A program made the translations under genes and the position numbers. From positions 1,533,718 through 1,597,717 of the forward strand of contig NC_059300.1 in NCBI RefSeq assembly GCF_017591435.1: a DNA stretch of 64,000 nt, given 5' to 3'. Numbering within the stretch: position 1 is the stretch's first letter; the number at the start of each line of letters is the position of its first letter. Source of the stretch: Portunus trituberculatus (taxonomy: Eukaryota > Arthropoda > Malacostraca > Decapoda > Portunidae). The notes under the pieces were generated by a model that searched no databases, was not told the DNA's origin, and worked only from the letters and a program-made list of their open reading frames with translations. Positions 11,312 through 22,580 of this stretch are shown here, in pieces.

Positions 11312-14300
11312 CTATAAGGAATAGAGAAAAAGATTAAAAGGTGAGAGATGAATAAAAATTACACACAATCCTTATATACACATATAACATCTATCACTTC
11401 ACAACCTTATATCTGATCATCAGTGTAGCTTCTGTCATGACTGCTCCATGAGTGAGCTACTGGCATTTGTTACTGAATTTTGGTTATCTTTTAGGGATTT
11501 TATTTAGAATTACACTGTTGCCATAGACATTTGAAAAACATCTAAAAGAGATTAACATTAAGCTTATTTCTCAACCCTTCCCGGCGGAGGATCAACATAT
11601 AAACATTTCGAAAACGGGACTTTTTGTGGGTTCATTTATATATTGACGTTTGTTCCTCTTTTACTGCATTAAGTTGTAGCGTGGTCTATATGTAATCAAT
11701 TCCTTACAAGTAACAAAATTCATAAAATAAATAATTATTTGGCATCTCAAATACCCAAACATTGGTCAACATGGCCTCTCAAGGCCGGTCACCACTTGTG
11801 CTTTGTTGATGGTGGATGTGCTACGCACATAAGCTAATACCGTAAATTTTTGCATTTTTACATTTTTTTTTTTTATTATTAGCCTATCATGTCAAGGAGA
11901 AAGAACTGTACCACACACCAGAAACATTGCCTAAAAATTAATAGGTACAAAAAGGTACGTATGTAAAAAAAATATGAAGAAAAGTGGATATAAATTACAT
12001 CCAGGTCACAAATCCTGGATGTGAGTAACTAAAACATTCATACAGATATACTGACATATATTATTACCAATCAAACACAAATGACATTTATATAGAGATT
12101 CAATTGTTTGTTCAGTTTTGCAGCAGAGTCTATATATAGATGTCACTTGCTCAGTTTTGCGGTAATCTATATATACAATTGTTTGTTTAGTTTTGTGGCA
12201 AAATCTTTATATAGATGTTAATCTGGAGTACCCAACTGCTGGGAAACTATATATAGATGTATGGATAAAAGTCAGAGGAGTCTATATAAAGACAATTTTT
12301 TATTTGGTAGTTCACAGATCTGCCCTTCAGCCGGGAAGGGGTTAACTACCATCTTGGAGGTTTTATCCCTCTCTATGTAACTTCATCTCTCCTATCTGAC
12401 CATTCTTTTGCTGCTGTAGTAGACAGTCGCTGCTCTCCTAAATACAAGAATAGCAGTATTCTCCAGGCCTGTCTTGTCATCTATTCTTTTCATAATTTAT
12501 CAATAGCCTTCTGAATTAAATTCATTGTCTTATCCATTTACTTACTGATGACACCACTGTATATTTTTTCATATAATTTCCTAATGTCCAAACCCACAGG
12601 AATTTATCAGTTCATGCAAGAAAGATACAGAATGCATGATTTTTTATATTTGAAAATTTTCTAAATAGGAAAGCTTCTTGTACAGAAAAGTAAATTTTTA
12701 TCAATTTCTTAGTTTTTCACATTCTTTACAATTAATCTTCTGCTCTTTTTACATATTTCAACAATATTCAGTAGTGTTTTACTTTCATTGGGCCATATCA
12801 TAGAAATGGTTCCCCATCCTTAGGATATGAAAAAATGAAAATAAGGTTTATAGAATATTGTTGGAATATAAAAGGGCAGATTTGTCTGACCAATAGTACA
12901 ATCTTAGTGAAAGGCAAACTAGATTACAGGCAACATGGCATACATGACATTATCAATCTTGTAGTTTTAGGCTTTCTCTTACTAGTAATGTGCATGAATT
13001 TTCACTATGTGTCTGACATATAGAGGTGCAAAGGATTCCCTGGTTGAGCCACCTAAGCACATACATAGATACTGATGCATCTCATAATTGTGCAATACAG
13101 GAGCTAATAATCCATCACCTGACCCACATAATCTCAAAACAGTTCTTAAACCTTTCCTATTCTATTATATACTTTCACAAAATGAAAAATTAAAAAAACC
13201 TGTATCCTTACAAAATTCATCAAGACAGACAAATAACTGAAAAGCAAGAAAGACAGGAAACTAGTAGACTTGCATGGGAAGAGAAGATTGGGAAGGTCTT
13301 TCTCCTGTTGAGAAAGCATAGAAAATGCAGAAGCTGCTGCTGCTCCCAATAACTATTAAAATGCCAAGAATAAATGTAGAAAGATGTATTCATAAAGTAT
13401 ACACTGATAAATATATTAAGAATAATGGAAGGAGAGTGTAGTAGTACCAGAGCTTTCCTGGCTGCAAAAAGATCCTTTTGCCTGATCTCAAATTTGCTGT
13501 AGAGCAGCCAGAGCTCAGCAAATGTGAACACTTTGTGGGGAATTAGACGAAGGCACATTTGATACACCTGGCGGGCACGTTCTATGTCCTTGGTACAAAG
13601 CTCCTCATAAACTGCATAGTAGATCCACAAGTAAATGTATCGGCGCCAATGTCTCTTCTCCTGTGGATGCAAAGATCTTGTTATAGTCACATTACACTAC
13701 CAGTGACAGAGAAAGAGCTTTCCTACAATCTTATAACACTGATCTATATGATGTTAACCCATTATAATATATCAAAATTTCATATTTTTCCTGTCTACTT
13801 TGACTCCATTTTCATCCATGTTAGCTTAAAAATAAATTTGCACAACAAATGGGATAGAGAACCTGTTTATCTATCTTATATGAAATTTATCAATCTTCAC
13901 ACTTGAGCATACGGTATGTTTGACAATTTTCATTGAAATCATGAAACTAAGTTGAGGGCAGCAAAACCAACCTTGATTGGTGGAACACAGGCAATGGCAC
14001 GCTCATAAACCTCCCTTACTAGATCTGCATCACCATCAGCCTCCAGCATGCGGACATAGTCAAACCAGGCATCATAGTCATGAGGGTTGGCTTTCACTGC
14101 TTCCTCATATTGAAACTTTCGCTTGCTGGTGATGACAGCATCAATGGAGGAACGGTCGCCATGCTTCTTCTCGTGCCTTGTGTATTCATTATAGAGCACT
14201 AGACAGCGTTCACGGGGCATGTGATCCAGGGCATAGCGGTACACTGCTCTTGCTCGCTCGTGTTCCCTCTGACCCTCCTCAAACTTGGCAAAGGCAATAT

Positions 14301-17300
14301 ACAGACCTTCATCAAAGTGTTCATCTCCAAAGAACTGCACAGCACGTTCTAAGACACGACGTGCACCCTGGATGTAGCCGTGAGTTTCTTCAAAACGTGC
14401 ATAACGTATCCAGTTCTTGGGTTCTGGGTGTACTAGGACAAAGCGCTCATAGATTTGTCTTGCACGGTCTAGCTCCTTGTACCGCATCTCAAACTTGATG
14501 TATGTGAGCCATGCTTGCTCATCTGGTTCCCACTCCATCCAACGTTCAAACACCTGTAATGGACCATGTTTCAGAGTGTGTGTGTGTGTGTATACTAGAG
14601 CTGGGTACTGGAAATACAAATACACAAACTTATCCACACCTTGACAACTATAAATCTGCAAACTACTTCAAATCTGTAGTATTGCAAATACAAATTATAC
14701 ACAGTTGGTGCCACACAGACAAGAAATCTAGGTTGAGCTGACTTTCCTCATTCTTATATTTTTTTTCTCATCCTTCCATTCTTCTATCAACCTTTTCTTT
14801 GCTTTGCTTTGAAACTTGTTCACTTATTTTCACCTTAAATTCTGTATGTATGCATGCATGTAGTACTTGTGCTCAGGATCCATTGTGCCATCCCTTCTTA
14901 AGTTACACTATATATGAAAACTGTACTGCATGGGGTCTAGATGTATACTACTTATTAATTGTCAGCCATAACTACCACTTGAGGATTTTATAATATAGTA
15001 TACATTATTATAAACAGTTGAAAATTTATGAAATAAAAAGAAACAAAGCACAAGTAAGTTGTAGTCCTCATTGCTATACTGTTAATGTGGTTGGTCACTC
15101 CTAATTGAATGGCTTGGTGAGAGATGCAAAGGATGGGAGAAATGATGACACACCCACTGCCTGGTGGCCAATGTCACTAACAGGTTTGTTCTTAAAGGAA
15201 ATTGCATATAGATTTGACTTTACATACTTACAGACCTACTTCTACAGAAAAAAATGTGCAATTACTTTGGCACAAATGCAAGACTACAAACAAAAACCTA
15301 TACCTAAGGAATAAAAGGAATGTGCAGTTCACAATAATATCTATAACACTAACCAACTCTTATTCACCAACTATACCATACCATAAAACCACCATGTTCA
15401 TTCTACTATCATCCTGCTTTGTTTTAAATTCTGTAAATATTCTTAGCATGAATAATTTTTAGATACAGGTAGTTCCATATTCCAAAGTTACTATCTTGAA
15501 GGCTTATATCTCCAGTACTTCTGAGATGAGAGCAATGATAGCCAGTCCTATCAATCTTATCAACTTTACTAGCATACCTTTTAAACAAAGTGACACTGAT
15601 ATGCAGATGAAGGTTCCTGCACTTACCTGCCTGGCACCTGCAGTGTTCTTGAGCATTTCCTCCATGTAAGTGTACTTGTACCAGAACTGGTTGGCCCGTG
15701 GCAGGATTGTGACTGCCCGATCCCACACATTGCGGGAATGATTCACCTGCAAAGATGCACATAGACTCCCTATTAGCTACAGCATTAGTTACTTAAACAC
15801 CATTAACAAATGTAGCATCACTCTTATATACGCTGACAATGATTAATACTTACTATACTATAACACCACCTCAGTATCCCTCACAAATTATCAGCTACAA
15901 CACTTAAGTTTACCACCACTCAACAGCAAATTCTTGTCTGTTTCACACATTTAATACAATATTCTTATTTCTGCTTTCATGCCACGTCTATTCCTTTCTA
16001 CCCAATATAGTAGTACCATTTAGGCCCAATCTTGAAAACTACTTTTATTCTTTTAAAATAGTTCCTTTATTATACTATCATCCTGATCATAACACTGATC
16101 AGGATTATATTCTTAATTCTTTCCCATTTCCAATTTATTTCTATGCCCTGTAACATTCTTACTGTAGTACATATACTTATCTTCATTACTCACCTCTTTT
16201 CAGCACTTTACCATTCCCCAAATTCTTTTATAATTCACTCTTGGGTACTGTATGTATATTATTAATACATTCATCATAACATCAAAGGGGAAAAGAGCAA
16301 GGTATGCATCTCCAGAGCAGACTAACTATCTCAAAACACTCTCTGATCTACTACAACTAACTTCTTTTCCCATATCTTCAACGTAAGTCATTGACAACTG
16401 TGATGCTAATCATCACATTTACCTGGCATTATGGTTGTTTTTTAGTGATTGATGATCAGCATTCTGCAAATTTTGTAAAAACTCAATTACAGTGAAGTAA
16501 AAGCTTGTTATCTAAAACAAATTATGTAGCATATATCGTATTTGATGGCATATAGGAATAGCATGTTTTTCCCAAAATTTGGAAAAAAAAAAAAAAAAAA
16601 AAAACTGCATCTTATATGTGAGGCTGAGATCTTTTGTAGGCTAATCATCTTGATACTTAGTAACCTAGCTTACAGTCAGTACTTCTACCTACCCTAACTG
16701 CATGCATCATTATTTTATTGCTGGTATTATTATTATTATTACCAGTATTTCAAGCTTTTACATCTGGTTTCCCTATAGTATTAGGTCTAGGACAGTGCTT
16801 CCTGACAGGGGGGCTTTGGTTTTAGTATATGGGAGCCCTTACCTCAAGTGGATGCCATTCCTAGCCTCAGACCGTGGATTTGAAGCCATGTGCTCGAGAT
16901 CCCTGGGATCCCCAAAGCGCGTGTGGTCCTAATATAACACAGCGGTCCCATATTATTATTACCAGTATCATTACTTTAAAAACGAATTATTGTGAAAAAG
17001 AAAGCAATCTAACCTGTGGGGCTGTGACACATGTTTATAAATATCAGATGATCAGATCCCTGACTCGATGCCATCTGATGATAAAGATTAACAGCAAGTT
17101 CATGATCATAAAAAAAAACAACACCCTCATCATTATGACAGCAGGAGAAAAAGGCTCAAGCTACACAATCTTCTATAAGCTATGAGTGGTATATTATGCC
17201 AAGGAACATGGCAACAGAGTAACAGCAAGGGCTTCTGGTCCACCTCCTAATGAAAAAAATTATACATCTGGTGACAGCAAAAAGACCAACTGAAGAGCAC

Positions 17301-18560
17301 AAGGCTATACAGCAATATTTTCTGCTATACCTAGCTAGGGTGTCTTTGCAATGTTTTCTGCTTTAGATCTTATTTTGTTTCATATGCTATGTTTTACAAT
17401 TACAATACTATTGAGATATTTCGCTTATGCTTATCTGTACTGCCAACTTGCTTTTGCAGCAATGTTTTCTGCTCGGTTAATGTGCTGCTAGATTGCTTTT
17501 AACAATATTTGCTTCAATACACTAAAATTTTTTTTACCTGAAAGAGACCTGCTAAAATGAGGATGCATCTTTTATGTCTGTATATCCTATATACATATAT
17601 TGTCAAACACGGTACTTTCTGTAAGGTATGGTTTTATGCATGTAGAAGAGACAAATATCCCACTCCTTTCCCCTCAAGACTCACTTGGCGACTCCGCATC
17701 TCCATCTCGGCATACTTAAGCCACAAAGTAATGTTACGATGGTCCACATCCAAAGCTCGCTCATACACTGACCTGTTGATAAAAAACCCAGTCTTACACA
17801 TCAAAAGGGTTGCATCTCTTTTATTTCTTTTAAGGGTTTTTTTACCTCATTATTAATATGAGTTCACAGGGTACTCTTTTAATAAAATCTTTTGAAAGAG
17901 GAAATGTCTTCACATCTTATTACACACACACAAACATACACACCGAGCACGACGTATCTCCTGCTGTTCCTCCTCCCACTTAGCATATTTAATCCAGTTT
18001 GATATGTTGCCACGGTTCTTGCGTATGTTGTCTTCAAAGGCACGACGCTTCTTGAGTCGGTATTCCTGAAGTTCCTCTGGGTCAGATATTTTCTGCCGTG
18101 GTGGTGGTGGCACAATCTCTAACTCTCGTTCCTTAGCTTCACGCAGCAGCTGTTCAGCTGTAATCTGCAGCTCAGCTGGAGATTTGTCCTTGACCTGTTG
18201 TGGGTAGAAAGAGGTGTGCAATTAGGAGTGAGAAGGCAAAGTTATAGGAGCATAGAATATATAATCTGCAGCTTCCACAAATTGCTACTCAGTAAACAAC
18301 TGGCCAACCTCCCATAACTCAGCAACTCGGTAACTTTTCACCCTATGAACCAGCCTCTCAAGCATAACTAAATTTCTGAAAGTATTCTGACAGGATGTCA
18401 TAAATGGGATAATGAACTCTCTCAATCCAAATACACTCTCCAAAAACTTGTGCACAATACAAATGAAAGGGAGGAAGGCCTTATTCTGCAGACTTATTGT
18501 AGAAACTATTCCCATGCTCACCTTAGCCACCTTGGGCATCTTTTGTGGTTTACTGGACAT
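11042..18560 (-). CDS. crn: crooked neck-like protein 1 (spliceosome HAT-repeat protein), 5' seven exons
   Basis: This is the conserved pre-mRNA splicing factor of the Prp19-associated complex (CRNKL1; yeast Clf1/Syf3), a nuclear scaffold built from half-a-TPR (HAT) helices. Joined exons: 18560-18522, 18194-17944, 17772-17685, 15746-15627, 14553-13972, 13660-13448 and 11311-11042. All introns start GT and end AG. The 1563 coding bases give residues 1-521 with no stop. Family hallmarks include AEQLLREAKEREL (about 23-35), EDNIRKNR, NFW/QFWYKYTYMEEML (about 147), ERFVLVHP and the repeated aromatic/acidic HAT pattern W..Y..FE. The metazoan protein is usually about 680-850 residues, so roughly the last quarter or more is missing at the left. 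The start is chosen because its 13-residue exon ends in the conserved PKVAK. Confidence 0.93.
11575..12341. mobile_element. TTAA-type (piggyBac-like) MITE in crn intron 6
   Basis: The left end CCCTTCCCGGCGGAGGATC and the complement of the right end CCCCTTCCCGGCTGAAGGGC form imperfect inverted repeats. The right flank is TTAA (12342-12345) and the left flank TCAA (11571-11574), a likely decayed TTAA duplication. The interior is AT-rich with degenerate tandem units around "tatatagatg" and "gtttagttttg" (12090-12270). No coding sequence. Confidence 0.65.
12346..13447. other. crn intron 6, remainder
   Basis: AT-rich intron sequence. I see no exon, SINE box or inverted repeat in it. Confidence 0.5.
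13448..13660 (-). CDS. crn: crn exon 6
   Basis: Seventy-one codons, residues 361-431 (EKRHWRRYIYLWIYYAVYEE to AARKAL). Acceptor TCCACAG, donor GTACTA, which is weaker than the other donors. Confidence 0.92.
13972..14553 (-). CDS. crn: crn exon 5
   Basis: The largest exon: 194 codons, residues 167-360, covering several HAT repeats (VFERWMEWEPDEQAWLTYIK to CVPPIK). Acceptor ATTACAG, donor GTTGGT. Confidence 0.94.
14554..15626. other. crn intron 4
   Basis: AT-rich, with a short (AC)n/(GT)n stretch near 14577-14592. No other feature recognised. Confidence 0.6.
15627..15746 (-). CDS. crn: crn exon 4
   Basis: Forty codons, residues 127-166 (VNHSRNVWDRAVTILPRANQ to TAGARQ). Acceptor TTTGCAG, donor GTAAGT. 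Confidence 0.93.
15747..17684. other. crn intron 3
   Basis: AT-rich intron of about 1.9 kb with an A-run near 16584-16604 and a diverged SINE-II fragment (16790-16930). Nothing else recognised. Confidence 0.6.
16790..16930 (-). mobile_element. SINE-II fragment in crn intron 3
   Basis: On the minus strand, GGCTTCAAATCCACGG resembles the B-box region of the SINE at 440-650. The flanking order (CAAAGCGC-like block, a CCCAGGGATCTC block, then the B box and a GGTCTGAG block) also matches that copy. It has no poly(A) tail and is diverged. Confidence 0.5.
17685..17772 (-). CDS. crn: crn exon 3
   Basis: 88 bases: one base completes Arg97, then residues 98-126 (YERALDVDHRNITLWLKYAE). Acceptor AACAG, donor GTGAGT. 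The phase fits exons 2 and 4 exactly. Confidence 0.9.
17944..18194 (-). CDS. crn: crn exon 2
   Basis: Residues 14-97 (last codon split, two bases here). Acceptor CAACAG and donor GTGTGT. Carries the AEQLLREAKEREL and PPPP..KI segments and the first HAT (NWIKYAKWEEEQQEI). Confidence 0.93.
18522..18560 (-). CDS. crn: crn exon 1 (start codon)
   Basis: Thirteen codons from ATG at 18560, ending in the conserved PKVAK, then donor GTGAG. Phase 0. The 5' UTR and promoter lie to the right and are not resolved. Confidence 0.85.
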
Positions 18561-19349
18561 TTTGACGTCTTGAAAGCCCTCTACTCTGCCTAAAAGTTGT
18601 CCCGATGTATTAAAAAAAGGTTTGTTACTTCGCCGACTCTTGGGATGTACAGGCCGTGATGCCTTAGTCTTTGGTGCCCCGCAAACACACAGCTAAGCCG
18701 ATCGCAGATACCCTAGCGTTGTTTTTGTTAGGGCCGCGAAGACCTATAGATTCTTATAAGCCCTGGGGTATTCCTGTGTGGGTATCACAAGCGCGGTAGG
18801 TGACCAGTCTTCCTCAAAAAGACACAGGACAGGCACTGATAGGCTCACTCAGATCCGGAGTACTCTAGCGTTGTTCCTACGTCGCCGCAACGACACCACC
18901 ACCTTGTTTACCAGAGTCACCTGTAACATCAAGATCAAAATCAAGATTTACGTACGGAGAAGATTTCGTCTCGGTTTCTTGCAACAACTATACTTGGGTT
19001 CACCCGTATCAATATGCGACTGAAATTGAAAGTTGGTAGAGTTTTCGATTAAATATCGGTGCCTAACGACTGAAGAAACCAGTCGCAAAACAAGATCGAC
19101 ATGTTGGTCTTGTTCAGTCGATTTGCGACTTTGTGATGTCACAGAGAAAGGCTTGAAAATGTGGTGTCCGATGTAGAGAAGAATATGTTGGAGTTCGTGA
19201 GGAAAAATGAGTACATTTAGGATCCTAAAAATGAATTATAGAGAGAAAAAAAAAAAAGTGTACGCAAATTGACGTTCGATGGTATAGCTGCCAAGCACAG
19301 CTTACCTAGCCAGGGACTGTATCCTTAAACATTTTCTTTTCCATTGAAG
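18561..19349. other. Region upstream of crn start
   Basis: This must contain the crn 5' UTR and promoter. A CRE-like TGACGTC lies at 18563-18569, only 2 bases upstream of the ATG, so it may be transcribed rather than a promoter element. No TATA box or transcription start could be chosen. Confidence 0.4.
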
Positions 19350-19564
19350 CTTCCGGTTCGCCAAAAGAACTGCAACTATCTCTTTATCATCGTCATCGGA
19401 GTAAGACATATCTTGTTGGGTAGCTGTTTGTTTACACTCACTTCTCACCAATACTTTACAATCACTATGGGTGAACGTGTTCCGACTAGAAGGGCCCTGT
19501 CAGTACTTCTTGCGATTTGCAATAATGGAATTTCCGTCGCTTATTGATTTGTGTGAACCCGCCA
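19350..19564. mobile_element. Diverged copy of the Harbinger-like MITE
   Basis: It shares, in order, TCATCGTCAT(C/T)GGAG, GGGTAGCTGTTTGT, GTTCCGACTAGAAG and GTGTGAACCCGCC with the intact MITE at 20664-20905. The left inverted repeat is eroded. Confidence 0.55.
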
Positions 19565-20177
19565 GTGTTAGGTTAAGTTTTGCTTTCTGGGCCCTTCATG
19601 AATGAGCCACGAGGAAGAAATACCAAAGATAAACTTGAAAACATATCTGTTAGCTTTTGACGAACTAAACCAATAAGATATAGGAATCAGAAACAAAAAG
19701 TGTATGATAACACTGTGGACTGAAAGAAGACATATATAGGCACAAAGGAACTAATTAAAACAATTAAAGTGAAAGTTAAAAATAAAAACAACATATTTGA
19801 ATTTCAACAAAAATGAAGTGGAAGCTGAAGCCAAGGCATATTCCATGAACTGTGGAGCTGGCTTGTTGGGTGGGGAGGTGCTAGGTGGTGGAAGGGGCAC
19901 TGGTGGTGGGCTACGGTCAATGTCTGTTTCCCCACTCTCCATAGCTGGCTTATGGAAGGTGAGTGTGCTTGGCTAATTGTGCGTAGAAATGTCCTCAAGT
20001 GTTTTCCTTTTGATAATGTTGAAATGTAATTAGTCTAATCTGTCAATGGAACCACAAAAAGTCCCAAAAACACTTTATTTTCTCGCTATAACTGTTTTCC
20101 AAGCTTACATTACCGACTGTTTCATACTATGGTTCATTGTCTCGAGTCTTCTGCAAGTACAACCCAGCCTGTCCAAC
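19565..20177. other. Sequence without recognised feature
   Basis: No conserved ORF, SINE or inverted repeat seen. Confidence 0.4.
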
Positions 20178-20234
20178 CACGGCCTTCTAACCACGGCCTT
20201 CGTATGAGACGGCCTTCGTATGAGAAGGCCGTGG
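20178..20234. repeat. Short direct plus inverted repeat (hairpin-forming)
   Basis: CCACGGCCTTC occurs twice forward and its complement GAAGGCCGTGG once. Between them a 16-bp unit ACGGCCTTCGTATGAG is tandemly doubled. The array can fold into a GC-rich hairpin. Confidence 0.75.
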
Positions 20235-20485
20235 TCCAACACGCGTGACGCCTTTATTCTACCTTGCCCGGGACGAGTCAGAAGTTCAGTGTGCGTGTGG
20301 CTAACTGTGAGCGATTGTTATCAGTGTTAAGACTACCACTTTACTTTTATTGCAAGAGGATAAAGATCAAAGAACATACAGCTATGTTTGCAAATACGGC
20401 TCCACACAATCTCCAGAGTGTGACAGACTTGGAATGTCTGGTAAGGTTGGCTTGTGTCGGCTTACTTATGCCCGTAGGGATTGTA

Positions 20486-20486
<1 letters not shown>

Positions 20487-20514
<28 letters not shown>
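20487..20514. repeat. (AC)n microsatellite
   Basis: About 14 AC units, with no retroelement recognised at either side. Confidence 0.9.
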
Positions 20515-20516
<2 letters not shown>

Positions 20517-20663
20517 TCCGAGTGTGAGAAAACACCTGATGAAATTTATAGCTAAATAATGATACAGGTAGGGTCGTGTGTTATGTCAACATACAGGCTA
20601 GCTGAAGTGCCAGTAGGTTGTCCATATTTACGAGTATATCATTATCTGCTTTTCACTCATTTA

Positions 20664-20905
20664 AGGCGGGTTCACAAGTGATAGTTTGATACTGAAATTA
20701 CAAGAGACCACCGCTTTAGCATCGTCATTGGAGGATGACATCTTGGCGGGTAGCTGTTTGTGTATGTACAATCGCTTCCCGCGAAGGCACCAGTTAGTCG
20801 ATACTTTCCAGTCGCTATGTGTAATGTGTTCCGACTAGAAGAGCTCAGTCGATACTCCTAGCGACTTGCAATCTCAGTCGCAAATTAGCACGTGTGAACC
20901 CGCCT
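20664..20905. mobile_element. PIF/Harbinger-like MITE with TTA target duplication
   Basis: Perfect 13-bp inverted terminal repeats AGGCGGGTTCACA at both ends, extended imperfectly. The 242-bp element is flanked by TTA on each side (20661-20663 and 20906-20908), matching the TWA target of PIF/Harbinger. The interior is noncoding. A related, eroded copy lies at 19350-19564. A broken HARBI1-like transposase at 36745 could belong to a mobilising family, but its ends are not known. Confidence 0.8.
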
Positions 20906-20908
20906 TTA

Positions 20909-21685
20909 TATGCAAGCCAGACATGTCACCATTTGGACTGCAAATATAATATTTCATATTTGACGGTGAAATATGCCCACAATTGTCTGGTTATCCCTTT
21001 TGGGTTCTGTTACAGTTTCGTACAATAAACTCTAGATAGTTTTTGCCACCCTTAGGTTGTTGTTCTTACTATTTACAACATTTTCAGTAAGTACACTACC
21101 TCCCACAAATGAATAATAACGCTGCAATAGGTCCGGGAATGTGCGGTGTTCAGTGAGTTTTCTCCAGCAAGCTGCGGCGAGCCTCGGAGCTCCATGACAC
21201 TCGGAAATGAGCAGTACACTGACTTGCATTTGTTTTTAGCTGGGGTTTGTGGGTAACTGCTGAATAGGATTCTTATTGTGTCTATAGTTCTTTTGTCCAA
21301 TGACGTGCCACCACCTCTTAAAACCACGAGCTGCGCCAATGAGGATTTGCTATAGGTATTCGTAGGCGGGGCACAGCTGGGCAGACAGGTGCATAAAGAC
21401 ATCTGTGTGCGCAGTTCAGCCATGGCCACCGTTGACATTAGTTGTAAATGTTGCGAATTTGATTCCTGGGAAATCATCGTTCCTGCTGTCCCCGTGGAGG
21501 ACAGTGAACTTAACGATAATTGAGAAGATGATGTCCCACAGCCAGGACCTTCAACCTTTCTTTAAGGTATTGTGAGGAGGGGTATTGCTAGAGATAGGGC
21601 ATATTGTGTCAACCTATAAGAGAACCGGTGTGACGCTCAGCGGCGGTGTGGGAGGGGGGGGGAGCAACTCCAAAGCAAGGACACG
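20909..21685. other. Sequence without recognised feature
   Basis: No gene, SINE or MITE recognised. Confidence 0.4.
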
Positions 21686-21950
21686 GTAGGTTAGGTTAAT
21701 GTTAGGGTTAGGTTAGTGTTCTAGGGGGGGTCCTCGGGGGCCAGCCCCTCCGGCTAGGATACGATAGTTTAAGGTTAGGTTAGGTTTATGTTAGGGTTAG
21801 GTTAGTGTTATAGGGGGGTCCGGGGGCCGCAACCCCGACTAGGAAACGTTAGGTTAGGTTAGTGTTATGGGGGAGGTCCGGGGGGATGGGCCCCCCCCCG
21901 TCTAGGATACGTTTATGTTAGGGTTAGGTTAGTGTCCTAGAGGGGAAAGG
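21686..21950. repeat. G-rich minisatellite with TTAGG-like motifs
   Basis: About four degenerate units of 60-100 bp. Each has GTTAGG(G)TTAGGTTAGTGT, then a run of G (up to 7-9), a CCCC block and CTAGGA(A/T)AC. TTAGG is the usual arthropod telomere repeat, so this resembles interstitial telomere-like sequence diversified into a minisatellite. G runs could form quadruplexes. Confidence 0.75.
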
Positions 21951-22249
21951 TTATGTAATGTAAAACTTCCCTACATTTAGGGATATTTTCCTAGATTTGG
22001 AGAAACTTCTCTAGATTTAAGAAAATATCCTTAGATTTAGGGAAATTCTTCAAATATGTAGGGAAATTTCCTTAGATTTTTCAAAAAGCCATATATCACA
22101 CATATATGTCTCCCCCACCCAAAACCCCCTGATTCCCCAAAGGCCCTCAAGCTTGTTGGAGGGGTTTGGGGGGTGATGGTAGAGATAAGGGATATTGTAT
22201 TAAACTAAAAATTTGTTGTGAAAAAGAAAAAAAAAGATTATGGCTGCTA
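21951..22249. repeat. Degenerate TTTAGGGAAA-type short repeats and C/G-rich spacer
   Basis: Between about 21966 and 22080 variants of (C/T)TAGATTTAGGGAAA recur with roughly 22-bp spacing. The rest is G/C-run spacer resembling the preceding array. Confidence 0.5.
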
Positions 22250-22580
22250 CCTTACTTGCTTACCTGTCTTACTAATTGCCATGTTTCACTCATCTATTTA
22301 TCTAATTGATCTGTTTTTCTCACTGCCATTAACCTGTTTCACTGACCCGTCTCTTACCCGTCTTGCTTACCTGTCTCACTTGTAAACCTGTCTCACTCAC
22401 TACCCAGTCTAGCTCACTCATCTGTCTAATTAATTTGTTTTTGTCACCCGTTTCGTTACCTTTACTCATTATGTTTCATTAACCTGTTTTTACTCACCTG
22501 TCTCGCTTACTTTATTCATTATCTGTCTCGTTAACCTGTTTTTCTCACCCGTCTCTCATTAACCTGTGTCACTTACTCAT
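22250..22580. repeat. CTCA/ACCTGTCT-type minisatellite, left part
   Basis: Degenerate tandem units based on (T)AACCTGT(T/C)TCACTCA. The same array resumes at 27711, so CR1C copy 1 inserted into it. ACTCAT is present on both sides (22575-22580, 27711-27716). Confidence 0.75.

Noticed and set aside
18563..18569. CRE (TGACGTC) as crn promoter element
   Set aside because: It lies 2 bases upstream of the start codon, so it is probably inside the 5' UTR. Only noted in the region entry.
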